Positions 25,375 to 33,907 are shown, counted from the first letter of the stretch. The stretch: 64,000 nt of DNA from Blastococcus fimeti (GCA_900102115.1 FNAW01000002.1:828470-892469), one strand, 5' to 3'. Numbers and translations: made by a program. The notes: generated from the letters alone by a model not told the origin.

Positions 25375-25438
25375 GAGACGTTCCCGCGGGAACGTCGTCA
25401 AGCCACACATCGTGACCGCGCTCCCGTGGGAACGTCTC
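25375..25438. repeat. Nested palindrome and inverted repeat (GACGTTCCC / GGGAACGTC)
   Basis: A perfect 20-bp palindrome occupies 25377-25396. Its left half also pairs with a third copy downstream: 25375-25385 is the exact reverse complement of 25428-25438. Alternative foldings are therefore possible. Nothing coding was seen between 25259 and 25518. Confidence 0.6.
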
Positions 25439-25518
25439 GCCTTCGAATGAGCTGCTCTGGCACGCCGAACGCCGCTGCCGGGCCGCATGGGCAGCGGCGG
25501 ACGTCGCCGGGCGGGGTA

Positions 25519-25953
25519 CTAGCTCGTCCGGCGAGCCTGGACCGCCGCGACGGTCCCCCACACCGCGGCCGCGGCGAGCACGGCGACGACGATCAGCAAC
25601 AGGTTGCGGCCGACGTCGTGCGGCAGGAACGACGGGTTGTCCGGGTCGGCGCCGTAGCCGAGCACGAACGGGAACGCGACCAGGGCGAGCACCCCGGCAA
25701 CCGCGCCGCCGACGACGGCGGCCGGCCGCGCAGCGCGCGGGAGCACCCGGGCGGCCAGCCACCCCAGCCCGATCCAGACCGGTGCGAGCACGAGGTCGTG
25801 CAGCAGCGCGCTGCCCACGAACCAGGTCGCCCAGGCGCGGAGCGGAACGTCGGCGGTCACGAGCCCGAACACTCCGTAACCCACCGCGGCGAGCCCCGGC
25901 AGCAGGAACAGCCAGCGCCACCAGAGGCCACGGGTGTCGACGTCGGCGGTCAT
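25519..25953 (-). CDS. Four-TM hypothetical membrane protein
   Basis: A 144-residue protein starting MTADVDTRGLWWRWLFLLPG with about four hydrophobic segments and a short basic tail. Its ATG overlaps the stop of the Mo-oxidoreductase gene by 4 bp, so it is the last gene of that operon. No domain is recognised. It could be a small membrane partner of the oxidoreductase (inference). Confidence 0.65.
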   Translation of the reverse strand: MTADVDTRGLWWRWLFLLPGLAAVGYGVFGLVTADVPLRAWATWFVGSALLHDLVLAPVWIGLGWLAARVLPRAARPAAVVGGAVAGVLALVAFPFVLGYGADPDNPSFLPHDVGRNLLLIVVAVLAAAAVWGTVAAVQARRTS

Positions 25954-27149
25954 GCCGGCGTCACCAGCGTGACCCACTTCGTCTGCATCACGCCGGGACG
26001 GTTGGGCGCGATCAGCCGGACGGGATAGCCGTGGTCGGGGTCGAGCGGAGCGCCGTTCAGGCCGGTGGCCAGCAGCGTCCGCGGGCTGCGCGCGTGCGGG
26101 GGCGCGACGATCGAGCGGCGGTAGAGCCCGCCCTCCTGCAGCGACTCGACGGCGACCTCGGTGTCACGGGCCAGCCCGGCCTCGGCGAGCAGGTCACCGA
26201 GCCGGACCCCGGTCCAGGTGGCGTTCGCGCTCCACCCCTCGACGCAGGCGATCGGCAGCCGCTCGGTGCGCTGCGGGAACGCGGCCAGGTCGTCGAGGGT
26301 CAGCTCCAGCCGGTTCGGCCCCTCGATCACCAGCCGGTACTCGGGACCGATGTCGGTGGTCCGGGCGGCCTTGGCGGTCTGCCGCACCGGCAGCGCCTGC
26401 GGGCCGACCCCCGGCTGCCGGGGCGCGAGCAGGGACACCGAGCCCAGTGGCGAGAACGTCTGCCCGACGGTGGTGAGCGTGACGGCGCCGACGCCGAGCC
26501 CCGCGGCCAGCACGAAGGCCCGCCGCGGCACGACGTTGGTGTCCTCGGCGTCGATCTCCCCGGCGTCGGCGGCCGGGGTCCCCCGCCGGGCGAGCCCGCG
26601 CCGGATCTCCGGCGCCTTGGCGCCGACGTGCACGGCGATCGCGCCGATGGCGATCCACGCCGTCCAGTAGTGCGCGGTCGGGAAGAAGAAGCCGAACGGG
26701 TACCACTGCGCGGTGTTGATGACGCCGGTGACCAGCTGCATGGCCGCCGCTCCGACCAGCACGAGGATCGACAGCCGGCTGACCACCCGCGCGACCGTGC
26801 CCGCGACCGGCCAGGCGAAGAGCGCCGGGTAGACCGTCCAGAGCTTGACCACCAGCAGCGGGACCGCGGCCAGCCCGACGGCCACGTGCAGCCCCTGGGT
26901 GACCCGGTACAGCCAGGACGGCGAGGCGGGCCAGACGAACCAGCCGGGCGGGTGCTGGATCAGGTGGCTGATCAGCCCGGTGACGAAGCAGATCGTGAAG
27001 GCCAGGCCCAGCCACACGCCGACGCGGGCGGCCCGGCGCTCGGAGTGCAGCGGGCTGGAGAAGGCTCCGGCGCGGAAGGGTCCGCGCCGCAGGACCTCCG
27101 GAGGCCCGGGCACCCGGGCGCCGAGCAGCCGGTCGAGGGCGGTGCTCAT
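25950..27149 (-). CDS. Membrane-bound molybdopterin oxidoreductase (sulfite-oxidase family) with cytochrome b-like domain
   Basis: A 399-residue fusion. The first ~200 residues contain four membrane segments with well-placed histidines (LISHLI, GLHVAVG, AHYWTAW, AVHVGAK), as in haem-b-binding quinone-linked domains. A further hydrophobic stretch follows RRAFVLAAG. The C-terminal half is a sulfite-oxidase-type Mo-cofactor domain whose Mo-ligating cysteine is in LPIACVEGWS. The layout resembles MsrP/MsrQ (YedY/YedZ) fused in one chain. It probably exchanges electrons between the quinone pool and an extracytoplasmic sulfur-containing or other oxo substrate. It is embedded by 4-bp overlaps in the sugar-modification cluster. 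Confidence 0.8.
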   Translation of the reverse strand: MSTALDRLLGARVPGPPEVLRRGPFRAGAFSSPLHSERRAARVGVWLGLAFTICFVTGLISHLIQHPPGWFVWPASPSWLYRVTQGLHVAVGLAAVPLLVVKLWTVYPALFAWPVAGTVARVVSRLSILVLVGAAAMQLVTGVINTAQWYPFGFFFPTAHYWTAWIAIGAIAVHVGAKAPEIRRGLARRGTPAADAGEIDAEDTNVVPRRAFVLAAGLGVGAVTLTTVGQTFSPLGSVSLLAPRQPGVGPQALPVRQTAKAARTTDIGPEYRLVIEGPNRLELTLDDLAAFPQRTERLPIACVEGWSANATWTGVRLGDLLAEAGLARDTEVAVESLQEGGLYRRSIVAPPHARSPRTLLATGLNGAPLDPDHGYPVRLIAPNRPGVMQTKWVTLVTPA

Positions 27150-27820
27150 GCCCGGCTGCCGACGTCTGCGGCGATCGTGGCGACGGCGCGCGCCGTCCGG
27201 CTGCCCGGCGGGCACTGCGCGGCCACGGACACGGCGTCCGGGAAGTGGTCGATGTCGGTGAGCTGGGGCAGGTCGACCACGACCAGCCCGATCGCCTCCA
27301 GGGCCTCCCGGGTGCGGACGGCGGTGTCGTCGCGCGACATCGGCACCGACGCCAGTACCGCCGCGCCGTCGGCCCGGTGCAGGCCCAGCGCCCACCACCC
27401 GCCGTCCGGCGCGGTGCCGAGGACCGCCGTCCCGGGGCCGCCGCGCTCGAGCCGCTGCGCGCAGCGGACCAGCAGGTCCGGCGTCACCTGGGGGGTGTCC
27501 ATGCCGATCAGCAGCGTGGGCGCCGCGGTGCCCGCCATGGCGCCGGCGAAGGCGGCCGCGAGCCGGGTGCCGAGGTCTCCCCCGACCTGCGGGACGACGC
27601 GGAAGCCGGTCAGGTCGAGTGACCCGGGTGCACCGTCCAGCGCCACGACCCGGCCGACGACCGGGGCCGCGCGCACGGTGTCGAGGGTGTCCCCCACCGC
27701 AGCCGCGGCGATGCCGGCCGCCTGCTCGGGGGTGCAGGGCGGGGTGAGCCGGGTCTTGCTCCGGCCGGGCACCGGCGCCTTGGTGATCACGACGACCTGG
27801 GTCCGCAGCGCAGCAGTCAT
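27146..27820 (-). CDS. DUF2064 (TIGR04282-like) glycosyltransferase-A-fold protein
   Basis: A 224-residue protein starting with a family-typical KAPVPGRSKTRLTPP motif and containing LLIGMDTPQVTP, like the nucleotide-sugar-binding DxD region of GT-A folds. DUF2064 proteins are predicted glycosyltransferases or nucleotidyltransferases. Both ends overlap neighbours by 4 bp. Direct neighbourhood with a GT2 gene and a GT-C gene matches, from memory, Rv0539-Rv0540-Rv0541c of Mycobacterium tuberculosis. Confidence 0.8.
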   Translation of the reverse strand: MTAALRTQVVVITKAPVPGRSKTRLTPPCTPEQAAGIAAAAVGDTLDTVRAAPVVGRVVALDGAPGSLDLTGFRVVPQVGGDLGTRLAAAFAGAMAGTAAPTLLIGMDTPQVTPDLLVRCAQRLERGGPGTAVLGTAPDGGWWALGLHRADGAAVLASVPMSRDDTAVRTREALEAIGLVVVDLPQLTDIDHFPDAVSVAAQCPPGSRTARAVATIAADVGSRA

Positions 27821-28491
27821 CGGGCCAGCACCGCGCTCATGTCGCGGATCGTGCGGACGGTGCCCCGGACGGTGCCGGTCACCTTGGATGTCGAGCCCTC
27901 GGTGCGGAGCGCGTAGTCGACGTCGACCTCGCGGACGCGCCAGGCGGCGTCGGCGGCCGAGGTGACCATCTCGAGGGGGTAGCCGAATCGCCGGTCGGTG
28001 AGGCCGAGCCCGAGCAGCGCCTCGCGCCGGGCGGCGCGCATCGGGCCCAGGTCGTGCAGCCGCAGGCCGGTGCGCCGGCGCAGCATGCGGGCCAGCGCGA
28101 TGTTCGCGATCCGGGCGTGCACCGGCCAGGCGCCGCGCGCGGGACGGCGCCGGCCGAGCACCAGGTCGGCCTCGCCCGCGAGCACCGGGTCGGCGACGCG
28201 GGGCAGCTGGGCGGGGTCCATCGAGCCGTCGGCGTCGCAGAAACACACGACGTCGGCGGTCGCGACCTCCAGCCCGGCGTGCGCGGCGGCACCGAAACCG
28301 CGCTGCGGCACCCCGACGACGATCGCGCCGTGCGCGGCGGCGATCACCCCCGACCCGTCGGTCGAGCCGTTGTCCGCGACGATCGCCCGGTAGCCGGCCG
28401 GGAGGCGGGAGAGCACCCACGGCAGCGAGGCCGCCTCGTCCAGGCAGGGCAGGACGACGTCGACCGTCGGGCGGTGCGCGGGAGCGTCCAT
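27817..28491 (-). CDS. Family 2 glycosyltransferase (polyprenyl-phosphate sugar synthase-like)
   Basis: A 224-residue GT2 enzyme without membrane anchor. VDVVLPCLDEAASLPWVL is the N-terminal nucleotide-binding strand, VADNGSTDGS follows, and FCDADGSMDP carries the DxD metal motif. Such short GT2 proteins usually make polyprenyl-phosphate-linked sugars for use by GT-C transferases outside the membrane. The divergent GT-C-like membrane protein at 28568-29929 is the natural partner. Confidence 0.83.
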   Translation of the reverse strand: MDAPAHRPTVDVVLPCLDEAASLPWVLSRLPAGYRAIVADNGSTDGSGVIAAAHGAIVVGVPQRGFGAAAHAGLEVATADVVCFCDADGSMDPAQLPRVADPVLAGEADLVLGRRRPARGAWPVHARIANIALARMLRRRTGLRLHDLGPMRAARREALLGLGLTDRRFGYPLEMVTSAADAAWRVREVDVDYALRTEGSTSKVTGTVRGTVRTIRDMSAVLAR

Positions 28492-28554
28492 GACCGGTGT
28501 TCGCAGCGGACACCCCGATCGGTTCGCTGCCCGGCAGGGCGCAGCCCGGCCACC

Positions 28555-28560
28555 TACTGT
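28555..28560 (+). promoter_or_regulatory. Leaderless -10 element (TACTGT) of the GT-C gene
   Basis: A TAnnnT hexamer 7 nt before the GTG at 28568, with no Shine-Dalgarno sequence. Confidence 0.45.
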
Positions 28561-28567
28561 CCGGCGG

Positions 28568-29929
28568 GTGACCTCCGCCCCTCCCCGGGTCCGACCGGCG
28601 ACCGCCTCCCGGGGCCGTGCTGCGCGCGGGCTGACCGTGGTGCTGGTCGCGGTGGGCGTCCTGGCCGTCTGGCTGACCGGCCGGCAGATCACCCGCGACG
28701 GCGGCGACCTGCACCTGCGCGAGGGCTACCTGGTCGTCGGGCCGTTCGACGTCGTGCTCGGCCCCCGCGTGCTGCTGCCGGTGGTCGTCGCGGTCGCGGG
28801 CGTGCTGTTGGGCCCGGTCCTGGCCCGCCGGCTGCGCTGGCCGGCGCTGCTGGGGGCGAGCGTCGCCGGGGCGGCGGCCTGGGCGGTCGCCCTCTCGGTG
28901 AGCAGCGGCTGGGGATCGCTAGCGGCACCGATGGCCACCGAGCACGAGTACGTCGGCGACGTCGGCCGGGTGGGCGACCTGGGCACCTTCCTGTCCACGT
29001 TCGTCGACTCGGTCCCGGTGGGCTCGCCCGACCCCTGGGTGACCCACGTGTCCGGTCACCCGCCGGGCGCACTGCTGGCCTTCGTGCTGCTGGACCGGAT
29101 CGGCCTCGGCGGCGCCGGCTGGGCGGCGGCGCTGTGCATCGCCGGCGGAGCGCTCGCCGTGCCGGCGGTGCTGGTCACCGTCCGCGCGGTGGCCGACGAG
29201 GCCGCCGCCCGCGCCGTCGCGCCGTTCGCGGTCCTGCTGCCGGGTGCGGTCTGGATCGCCACCAGCGCGGACGCACTCTTCGCCGGGATCACCGCGTGGG
29301 GCGTCGCGCTGCTGGCGCTGGCCGCCGCGCGGGCGCCGTCCCGCCCGCGGTACCCGCTCGCCCTCGCCGGCGGCGTCGTCCTGGGGGTGAGCCTGTACCT
29401 CTCCTTCGGGCTGGCCGCCGCCGGGCTCGTCGCGCTCGCCGTCGTGCTGGTGCAGCGGCCGCAGCTCGGGTGGGACGGCGTGCTGCGCGTGCTCGCGACG
29501 GCCGCAGTGGGAGTGCTGCTGGTGGCCGCGCTCTTCACCGTCGGCGGCTACTGGTGGTTCGAGGGCATCGAGGTGGTGTCGCAGCGGGTGCGCGACGGCG
29601 CCGCCTACGAGGACCGGGCCGAGCACGCCACCTGGTTCCTGGCCGCCAACCTCGCCGCCGCGGCGCTCGCGGCCGGGCCCGCGGTGGTCGCCGGCCTGGC
29701 CGGGGTGCGCGGCCGGCTGGTCTGGCTGCCGGCCGCCGCGCTGGCCGGGATGGTGGTCAGCGACCTCACCGGTCTCGTCCTCGGCGAGACCGAGCGGATC
29801 TGGCTGCCGTTCGTCGTCTGGCTGCTGCCGGCGACGGCGTCGCTCCCCGCGCGCTCGCACCGCTTCTGGCTGGCCCTGGCGGCGCTGCTCGCGATCACCG
29901 TCGAGGTGACCGTCCGCACCCCCTGGTGA
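28568..29929 (+). CDS. GT-C-like integral membrane glycosyltransferase
   Basis: A 453-residue polytopic protein with about 10-11 hydrophobic segments. A large loop after TM3 contains the conserved acidic/His region EHEYVGDV...THVSGHPPGALL, typical of GT-C transferases that use polyprenyl-phosphate sugars. The layout and neighbours resemble mycobacterial Rv0541c, reported as the transferase adding methylthioxylose caps to lipoarabinomannan (recalled, not checked). I infer a cap-sugar transferase for a cell-envelope glycan. It ends 1 bp before the convergent epimerase stop. Confidence 0.65.
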   Translation: MTSAPPRVRPATASRGRAARGLTVVLVAVGVLAVWLTGRQITRDGGDLHLREGYLVVGPFDVVLGPRVLLPVVVAVAGVLLGPVLARRLRWPALLGASVAGAAAWAVALSVSSGWGSLAAPMATEHEYVGDVGRVGDLGTFLSTFVDSVPVGSPDPWVTHVSGHPPGALLAFVLLDRIGLGGAGWAAALCIAGGALAVPAVLVTVRAVADEAAARAVAPFAVLLPGAVWIATSADALFAGITAWGVALLALAAARAPSRPRYPLALAGGVVLGVSLYLSFGLAAAGLVALAVVLVQRPQLGWDGVLRVLATAAVGVLLVAALFTVGGYWWFEGIEVVSQRVRDGAAYEDRAEHATWFLAANLAAAALAAGPAVVAGLAGVRGRLVWLPAAALAGMVVSDLTGLVLGETERIWLPFVVWLLPATASLPARSHRFWLALAALLAITVEVTVRTPW

Positions 29930-29930
29930 C

Positions 29931-30986
29931 CTAGGGAGCCGGGCGGAGCGGCGCGGTGGCGAAGGCACGCATGCCGTCGGCGAAGGCGACCTCGGCCCGG
30001 AAGCCCAGCTCCCGCTCGGCCCGCACCGGGCTGGCGACGACGTGCCGCACGTCACCGATCCGGTACTCGCCGGTGATCCGCGGATCGGGGCCGCCGAACG
30101 CGTCGGCCAGCGCCCGGGCCATGTCCCCGACCGTGTGCGGGGAGCCCGAGGCGACGTTGTAGGCGCGCACCGCACTCTCCGGCGGAGCGGCGGTCAACGC
30201 GCGGAGGTTGGCCTGCGCGACGTCCGTGACGTGCACGAAGTCGCGCTGCTGGCCGCCGTCCTCGAACACCCGGGGCGCGTGCCCGGTCTCCAGGGCGCTG
30301 CGGAAGATCGCCGCCACCCCGGAGTAGGGGGTGTCGCGCGGCATGTGCGGGCCGTAGACGTTGTGGTACCTCAGAGCGATCGCGCCGCCCCCGGTCGAGG
30401 CCGCCCACGCGGCGGCCAGGTGTTCCTGGTGGAGCTTCGTGGCGGCGTAGGTGTTGCGCGGATCGGTGGGGGTCTCCTCGCCGACCGTGCCCCACGCGAG
30501 CTGCCGCCCGCAGACCGGGCAGGGCGGTTCGAACCGGCCGGCGTCGAGGTCCGCACGGCGACGCGCGGCGGCGGGGACGACACCGTCGACCGGGCACTCG
30601 TAGCGGCCCTCGCCGTAGACGACCATCGAGGAGGCGAGCACCAGCCGGCCGACGTCGGCGCGGGCCATGGCGGCCAGCAGCACCGCGGTGCCCAGCCCGT
30701 TGATGCCGGCGTACTCGGGCATGTCCTGCACGTCGATGCCCAGGCCCACCATCGCGCCCTGGTGGCAGACCGCGTCCACACCGTCCAGCGCCCGGTCGAC
30801 GGCGGCCGGGTCGCGCACGTCGCCGTGGGAGAACTCGACGCCGTCCGGCAGGCGGGGGGTGCTCCCGGCCGGGTGGACGGCGGGCAGCAGCGCGTCCAGC
30901 ACCCGCACCTCGTGCCCGGCGGCGACGAAGGCGTCGACGACGTGCGCGCCGATGAACCCGGCGCCGCCCGTCACCAGGACGCGCAT
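29931..30986 (-). CDS. NAD-dependent sugar epimerase/dehydratase with CxxC insertion
   Basis: A 351-residue extended SDR. The N-terminal TGGAGFIGAH binds NAD; catalytic SSMVVYG and YAATK (YxxxK) are present. An insertion before the catalytic Tyr carries PCPVCGRQL, a CxxC pair that may bind zinc, which is unusual for GalE-type enzymes. It likely interconverts or oxidises an NDP-sugar for the glycosyltransferases nearby. Its ATG overlaps the methyltransferase stop by one base (TGATG). Confidence 0.83.
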   Translation of the reverse strand: MRVLVTGGAGFIGAHVVDAFVAAGHEVRVLDALLPAVHPAGSTPRLPDGVEFSHGDVRDPAAVDRALDGVDAVCHQGAMVGLGIDVQDMPEYAGINGLGTAVLLAAMARADVGRLVLASSMVVYGEGRYECPVDGVVPAAARRRADLDAGRFEPPCPVCGRQLAWGTVGEETPTDPRNTYAATKLHQEHLAAAWAASTGGGAIALRYHNVYGPHMPRDTPYSGVAAIFRSALETGHAPRVFEDGGQQRDFVHVTDVAQANLRALTAAPPESAVRAYNVASGSPHTVGDMARALADAFGGPDPRITGEYRIGDVRHVVASPVRAERELGFRAEVAFADGMRAFATAPLRPAP

Positions 30987-31696
30987 CAGGACGCCCGCAG
31001 CCGGAGGACGTCCGCGTCGTCGCCGGCGCCCGGCGCCAGGCTGGCGAAGGAACGGCCATCGCGCACCCAGACCGTCTCGACGCGCAGCCCGGCGGCCGCC
31101 GCGGGCGCGTCGACGGCGTCGATCCCGACGTGCGCCCACGGGAACCAGCTGCCGCGCTCGGTGCCCCGCTCGAGCCGGACCCGGGCGGCCCGCAGGCCAG
31201 TGCCGGGCGGATCGAGCTCGACGAGGACCCGCCCGTCGGAGGTCAGCAGCTCGCGGCACCGGGTGAGCAGCGCGACCGGGTTGCCGCCGATGCCGATGTT
31301 GCCGTCGGCGAGCAGCACGGTGTCCCAGTGGCCCTCGGCGGGCAGCGGGTCGAACAGCGACCGGCGGAGGGCGGTGGCCCCGAGCGCGCGGGTCAGCAGG
31401 ACCGCGACCCGCGAGGTGTCGACGCCGAGGGCGTGCCGCCCCTGGTCGGCGAGCTCGGCGACCAGCCGGCCGGGCCCGCAGCCGGCGTCGAGGACGGTGC
31501 CCTCGGCGCGGGCGAGCAGCTCGCGGTCGGCGCCGTCGGCTCGGCCGACCCACTGACCCAGCGCTCCGGCGAGCGAGTGCCGTCGTCCCCCCTCGTAGCG
31601 GGCGAACCACTGCCACCGCTCCTCCGGACGACCGGCCGACCTCAGCGCGGTGTCGTAGAGGTCGGCCGGCGCCGGGTCGGCGATCGCGAGGCTCAT
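30986..31696 (-). CDS. SAM-dependent methyltransferase
   Basis: A 236-residue class I methyltransferase with motif I VLDAGCGPGR at about residues 67-76 and a later WDTVLLADGNIG. Translationally coupled to the epimerase, so it may methylate a sugar or sulfur group in the same pathway. Together with the Mo oxidoreductase and GT-C enzyme this would fit a methylthio-sugar route, but that is only inferred. The acceptor is unknown. Confidence 0.82.
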   Translation of the reverse strand: MSLAIADPAPADLYDTALRSAGRPEERWQWFARYEGGRRHSLAGALGQWVGRADGADRELLARAEGTVLDAGCGPGRLVAELADQGRHALGVDTSRVAVLLTRALGATALRRSLFDPLPAEGHWDTVLLADGNIGIGGNPVALLTRCRELLTSDGRVLVELDPPGTGLRAARVRLERGTERGSWFPWAHVGIDAVDAPAAAAGLRVETVWVRDGRSFASLAPGAGDDADVLRLRAS

Positions 31697-31791
31697 CGAC
31701 CGGCGCCCGGGGTCACGGGGCGGGGGGCGACGGCACAGCGGGATCGGCTCACCCCCTGCGTTCGCACGCGAGGGCCGACCGGTTCACGTCC

Positions 31792-31816
31792 GGAACCGGA
31801 AAAGAAAAATTGGTCG
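31792..31816 (+). promoter_or_regulatory. Possible ECF-sigma promoter of the lipoprotein gene
   Basis: GGAAC (31792-31796), 17 nt, then GTC (31814-31816), within an unusually A-rich patch (GGAAAAGAAAAATT) about 70 bp upstream of the lipoprotein start. Resembles sigma-E/H-type promoters; weak evidence. Confidence 0.3.
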
Positions 31817-31883
31817 GGCGCAATCCGATCGGTCACGTCGGGGCGAAGACCCGGTGACATCCCGATCGACACGAGGAGATCCC

Positions 31884-32579
31884 ATGAAGCAGTTCCGCTC
31901 CCCCACGAAGCTCCTGGTCGCCGGCGTGGCCCTGACCGCCGCCCTCGGCCTCAGCGCCTGCAGCAGCGACGACGCCGCCGCCGACGAGTCCACCTCGTCG
32001 AGCTCGTCCTCGAGCGCCCAGTTCGCCCGCCCGGAGCCGGTCGCCTCCCTCCCCGCGATCCCCGCCGGCGGCAGCACCGCCGTCGCCCTGGACGCGGGCT
32101 TCGTCGAGGCGCTCACCACCCTGGGCCTCACCCCCGGCACCGTCGGGGGCGCCTCGCTCGCCGACGGCTCCATCTCCTTCCCGATCACCGGTGGCACCGT
32201 GACGGTGTTCGACAAGGAGAGCGGCTACAAGCCCTACGTGCAGGGCACCGTGTTCCACCAGGGCAGTGGCCTGAGCCTGAGCGCCGGCGGCACCACGGTC
32301 GAGCTGACCAACTTCACCATCGACCCGGGCACCCCGTCGCGCCTGTTCGGTGACGTCTCCGTCAACGGCGAGCTCGCGGTGCCCAGCGCGCCGCTGTTCG
32401 ACCTGGACGGCAGCACCCTGAACCCGCCGACCATCGAGGGCGGCGAGGCCACCCTCCAGGGCACCGAGGTGCTGCTCAGCGCCGAGGCCGCCGAGCTGCT
32501 GAACACCACGTTCAAGACCGACGCCCTCGCGGGCGACTTCCTGATCGGCATCGCGACCATCACGGTCCCGACCAGCTGA
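31884..32579 (+). CDS. Secreted lipoprotein of unknown function
   Basis: A 231-residue protein with ACGAGGAG before the ATG. A signal peptide (KLLVAGVALTAALGLSAC) ends in the lipobox LSAC, followed by a Ser/Asp-rich linker. The mature part is beta-rich with repeats like GGTVTVFDKESG and GSGLSLSAGGTTVELTN; a faint likeness to HtaA-type haem-binding domains is noted but not secure. It should be anchored to the outer face of the membrane. A strong hairpin terminator follows. Confidence 0.75.
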   Translation: MKQFRSPTKLLVAGVALTAALGLSACSSDDAAADESTSSSSSSSAQFARPEPVASLPAIPAGGSTAVALDAGFVEALTTLGLTPGTVGGASLADGSISFPITGGTVTVFDKESGYKPYVQGTVFHQGSGLSLSAGGTTVELTNFTIDPGTPSRLFGDVSVNGELAVPSAPLFDLDGSTLNPPTIEGGEATLQGTEVLLSAEAAELLNTTFKTDALAGDFLIGIATITVPTS

Positions 32580-32601
32580 TCGCGTAGCACCGCACGACGC
32601 A

Positions 32602-32637
32602 CAGGAGGGGTGGAGCCGACCGGCTCCACCCCTCCTG
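32602..32637. terminator. Bidirectional hairpin terminator
   Basis: A long perfect stem (about 15-16 bp, 32602-32637) between the convergent lipoprotein and amidohydrolase genes. Confidence 0.85.
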
Positions 32638-32653
32638 CGCGTTCCCGTCCGGA

Positions 32654-33907
32654 CTACCCGCGGCCCTCGGCCGGCAGCCAGGTGCGCGCGGCCGAGACCA
32701 GCGCCTTGACCCCGGTCGAGAGCGTGGGCTCGATGACCGGGGCGAACTGCGCCGAGTGGTTGGACGGCAGGTCGCGGACGACGCGCTGCAGGCCGTCGCG
32801 GTCGGTCACCCCGGCGAACGCTGCCGGGTCGGCACCACCCAGCAGCCAGTAGACGAGCGGCACGCCGGCGGCGGTCGCGAGCAGGCCGACGTCCTCGCTG
32901 CCGGTGACCTTGCCGGGGTCGACCGTGAGCCCTGGCCCGAGGTCGCGATCGAAGCCTGCCTGGGTCCGGGCGCAGGCGTCCGGGTCGTTGACCAGCACCG
33001 GGAAGGACTCCTGGAGGTTCACCTCGGGCTCCTGCGGCGCACCGGACGCCGCCGCCTCGGCCCGGACGATCCGCTCGATCGAGGTCATCAGCCGGTCGCG
33101 GACGTCGGAGTCGTAGGAGCGCAGGCTGATCCGCATCTCCGCGCGCTCGGGGATCACGTTGCCGGCGTTGCCGGCGTGCAGCGCGCCCACGGTGACGACG
33201 GCGGACTCACCGCCGGCGACCTCGCGGGAGACCACGGTCTGCAGCCGCATGACGGTCGCGGCGGCCATGACGACCGGGTCGACCGTGGTCTCGGGACGGG
33301 AGCCGTGGCCACCGCGGCCGTGCATCACGACGTGCAGCATGTCGGCGCCGGCGAACGCCGGACCCCGCCGCAGGCCGACGAGCCCCGCGGGCAGCGGGCC
33401 GACGTGCTGGCCGAGCACCACGTCGGGACGGCCGAAGCGGTCGAAGATCTGGTCGTCGATCATCGCCTGGGCGCCGCCGCCGACCTCCTCGGCGGGCTGG
33501 AAGACCAGCTGCACGGTGCCGCGCCACGTGTCACGCTCGGCCGCGAGGGTGGCCGCGGCACCGAGCAGGCAGGTGACGTGCACGTCGTGACCGCAGGCGT
33601 GCATGACCGGGGTCTCGGAGCCGTCGCGGGCGGTGCCGCGGGCCGTGCTCGCGTAGTCCAGGCCGGTCTCCTCCTGCAGCGGGAGCGCGTCCATGTCGGC
33701 GCGCAGCAGAGCCGTCGGGCCGGGCCCGTTGCGGAGGACGCCGACGACGCCGGTGCCGCCCACCCCGGTCGTCGTCTCGTAGCCCAGCGCCGTCAGGTGC
33801 TCGGCGATGATCCCGGCCGTGCGGTGCTCGGCGAAGGCGAGTTCCGGGTGCTCGTGCAGGTCCCGGTAGATGGTCGCCAGGTCGGCGAGGACGTCGGCAG
33901 GGCTCAC
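32654..33907 (-). CDS. M20-family amidohydrolase
   Basis: A 417-residue metallo-amidohydrolase; the GTG at 33907 has AAGGAG 9 nt upstream. Metal and catalytic motifs: MHACGHDVH (about 100-108), QPAEEVGGGA, and the dimerisation-domain GGHGSRP. It is like IAA-amino-acid or N-acyl-amino-acid hydrolases (HipO/AbgB type), which cleave amide bonds of N-acyl amino acids in the cytoplasm. It stands alone between a lipoprotein gene and the copper ATPase, with no pathway context. Confidence 0.87.
   Translation of the reverse strand: MSPADVLADLATIYRDLHEHPELAFAEHRTAGIIAEHLTALGYETTTGVGGTGVVGVLRNGPGPTALLRADMDALPLQEETGLDYASTARGTARDGSETPVMHACGHDVHVTCLLGAAATLAAERDTWRGTVQLVFQPAEEVGGGAQAMIDDQIFDRFGRPDVVLGQHVGPLPAGLVGLRRGPAFAGADMLHVVMHGRGGHGSRPETTVDPVVMAAATVMRLQTVVSREVAGGESAVVTVGALHAGNAGNVIPERAEMRISLRSYDSDVRDRLMTSIERIVRAEAAASGAPQEPEVNLQESFPVLVNDPDACARTQAGFDRDLGPGLTVDPGKVTGSEDVGLLATAAGVPLVYWLLGGADPAAFAGVTDRDGLQRVVRDLPSNHSAQFAPVIEPTLSTGVKALVSAARTWLPAEGRG

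Noticed and set aside
25254..25438. CRISPR array
   Set aside because: Repeats are inverted and few, with no regular direct repeat-spacer pattern and no cas genes.
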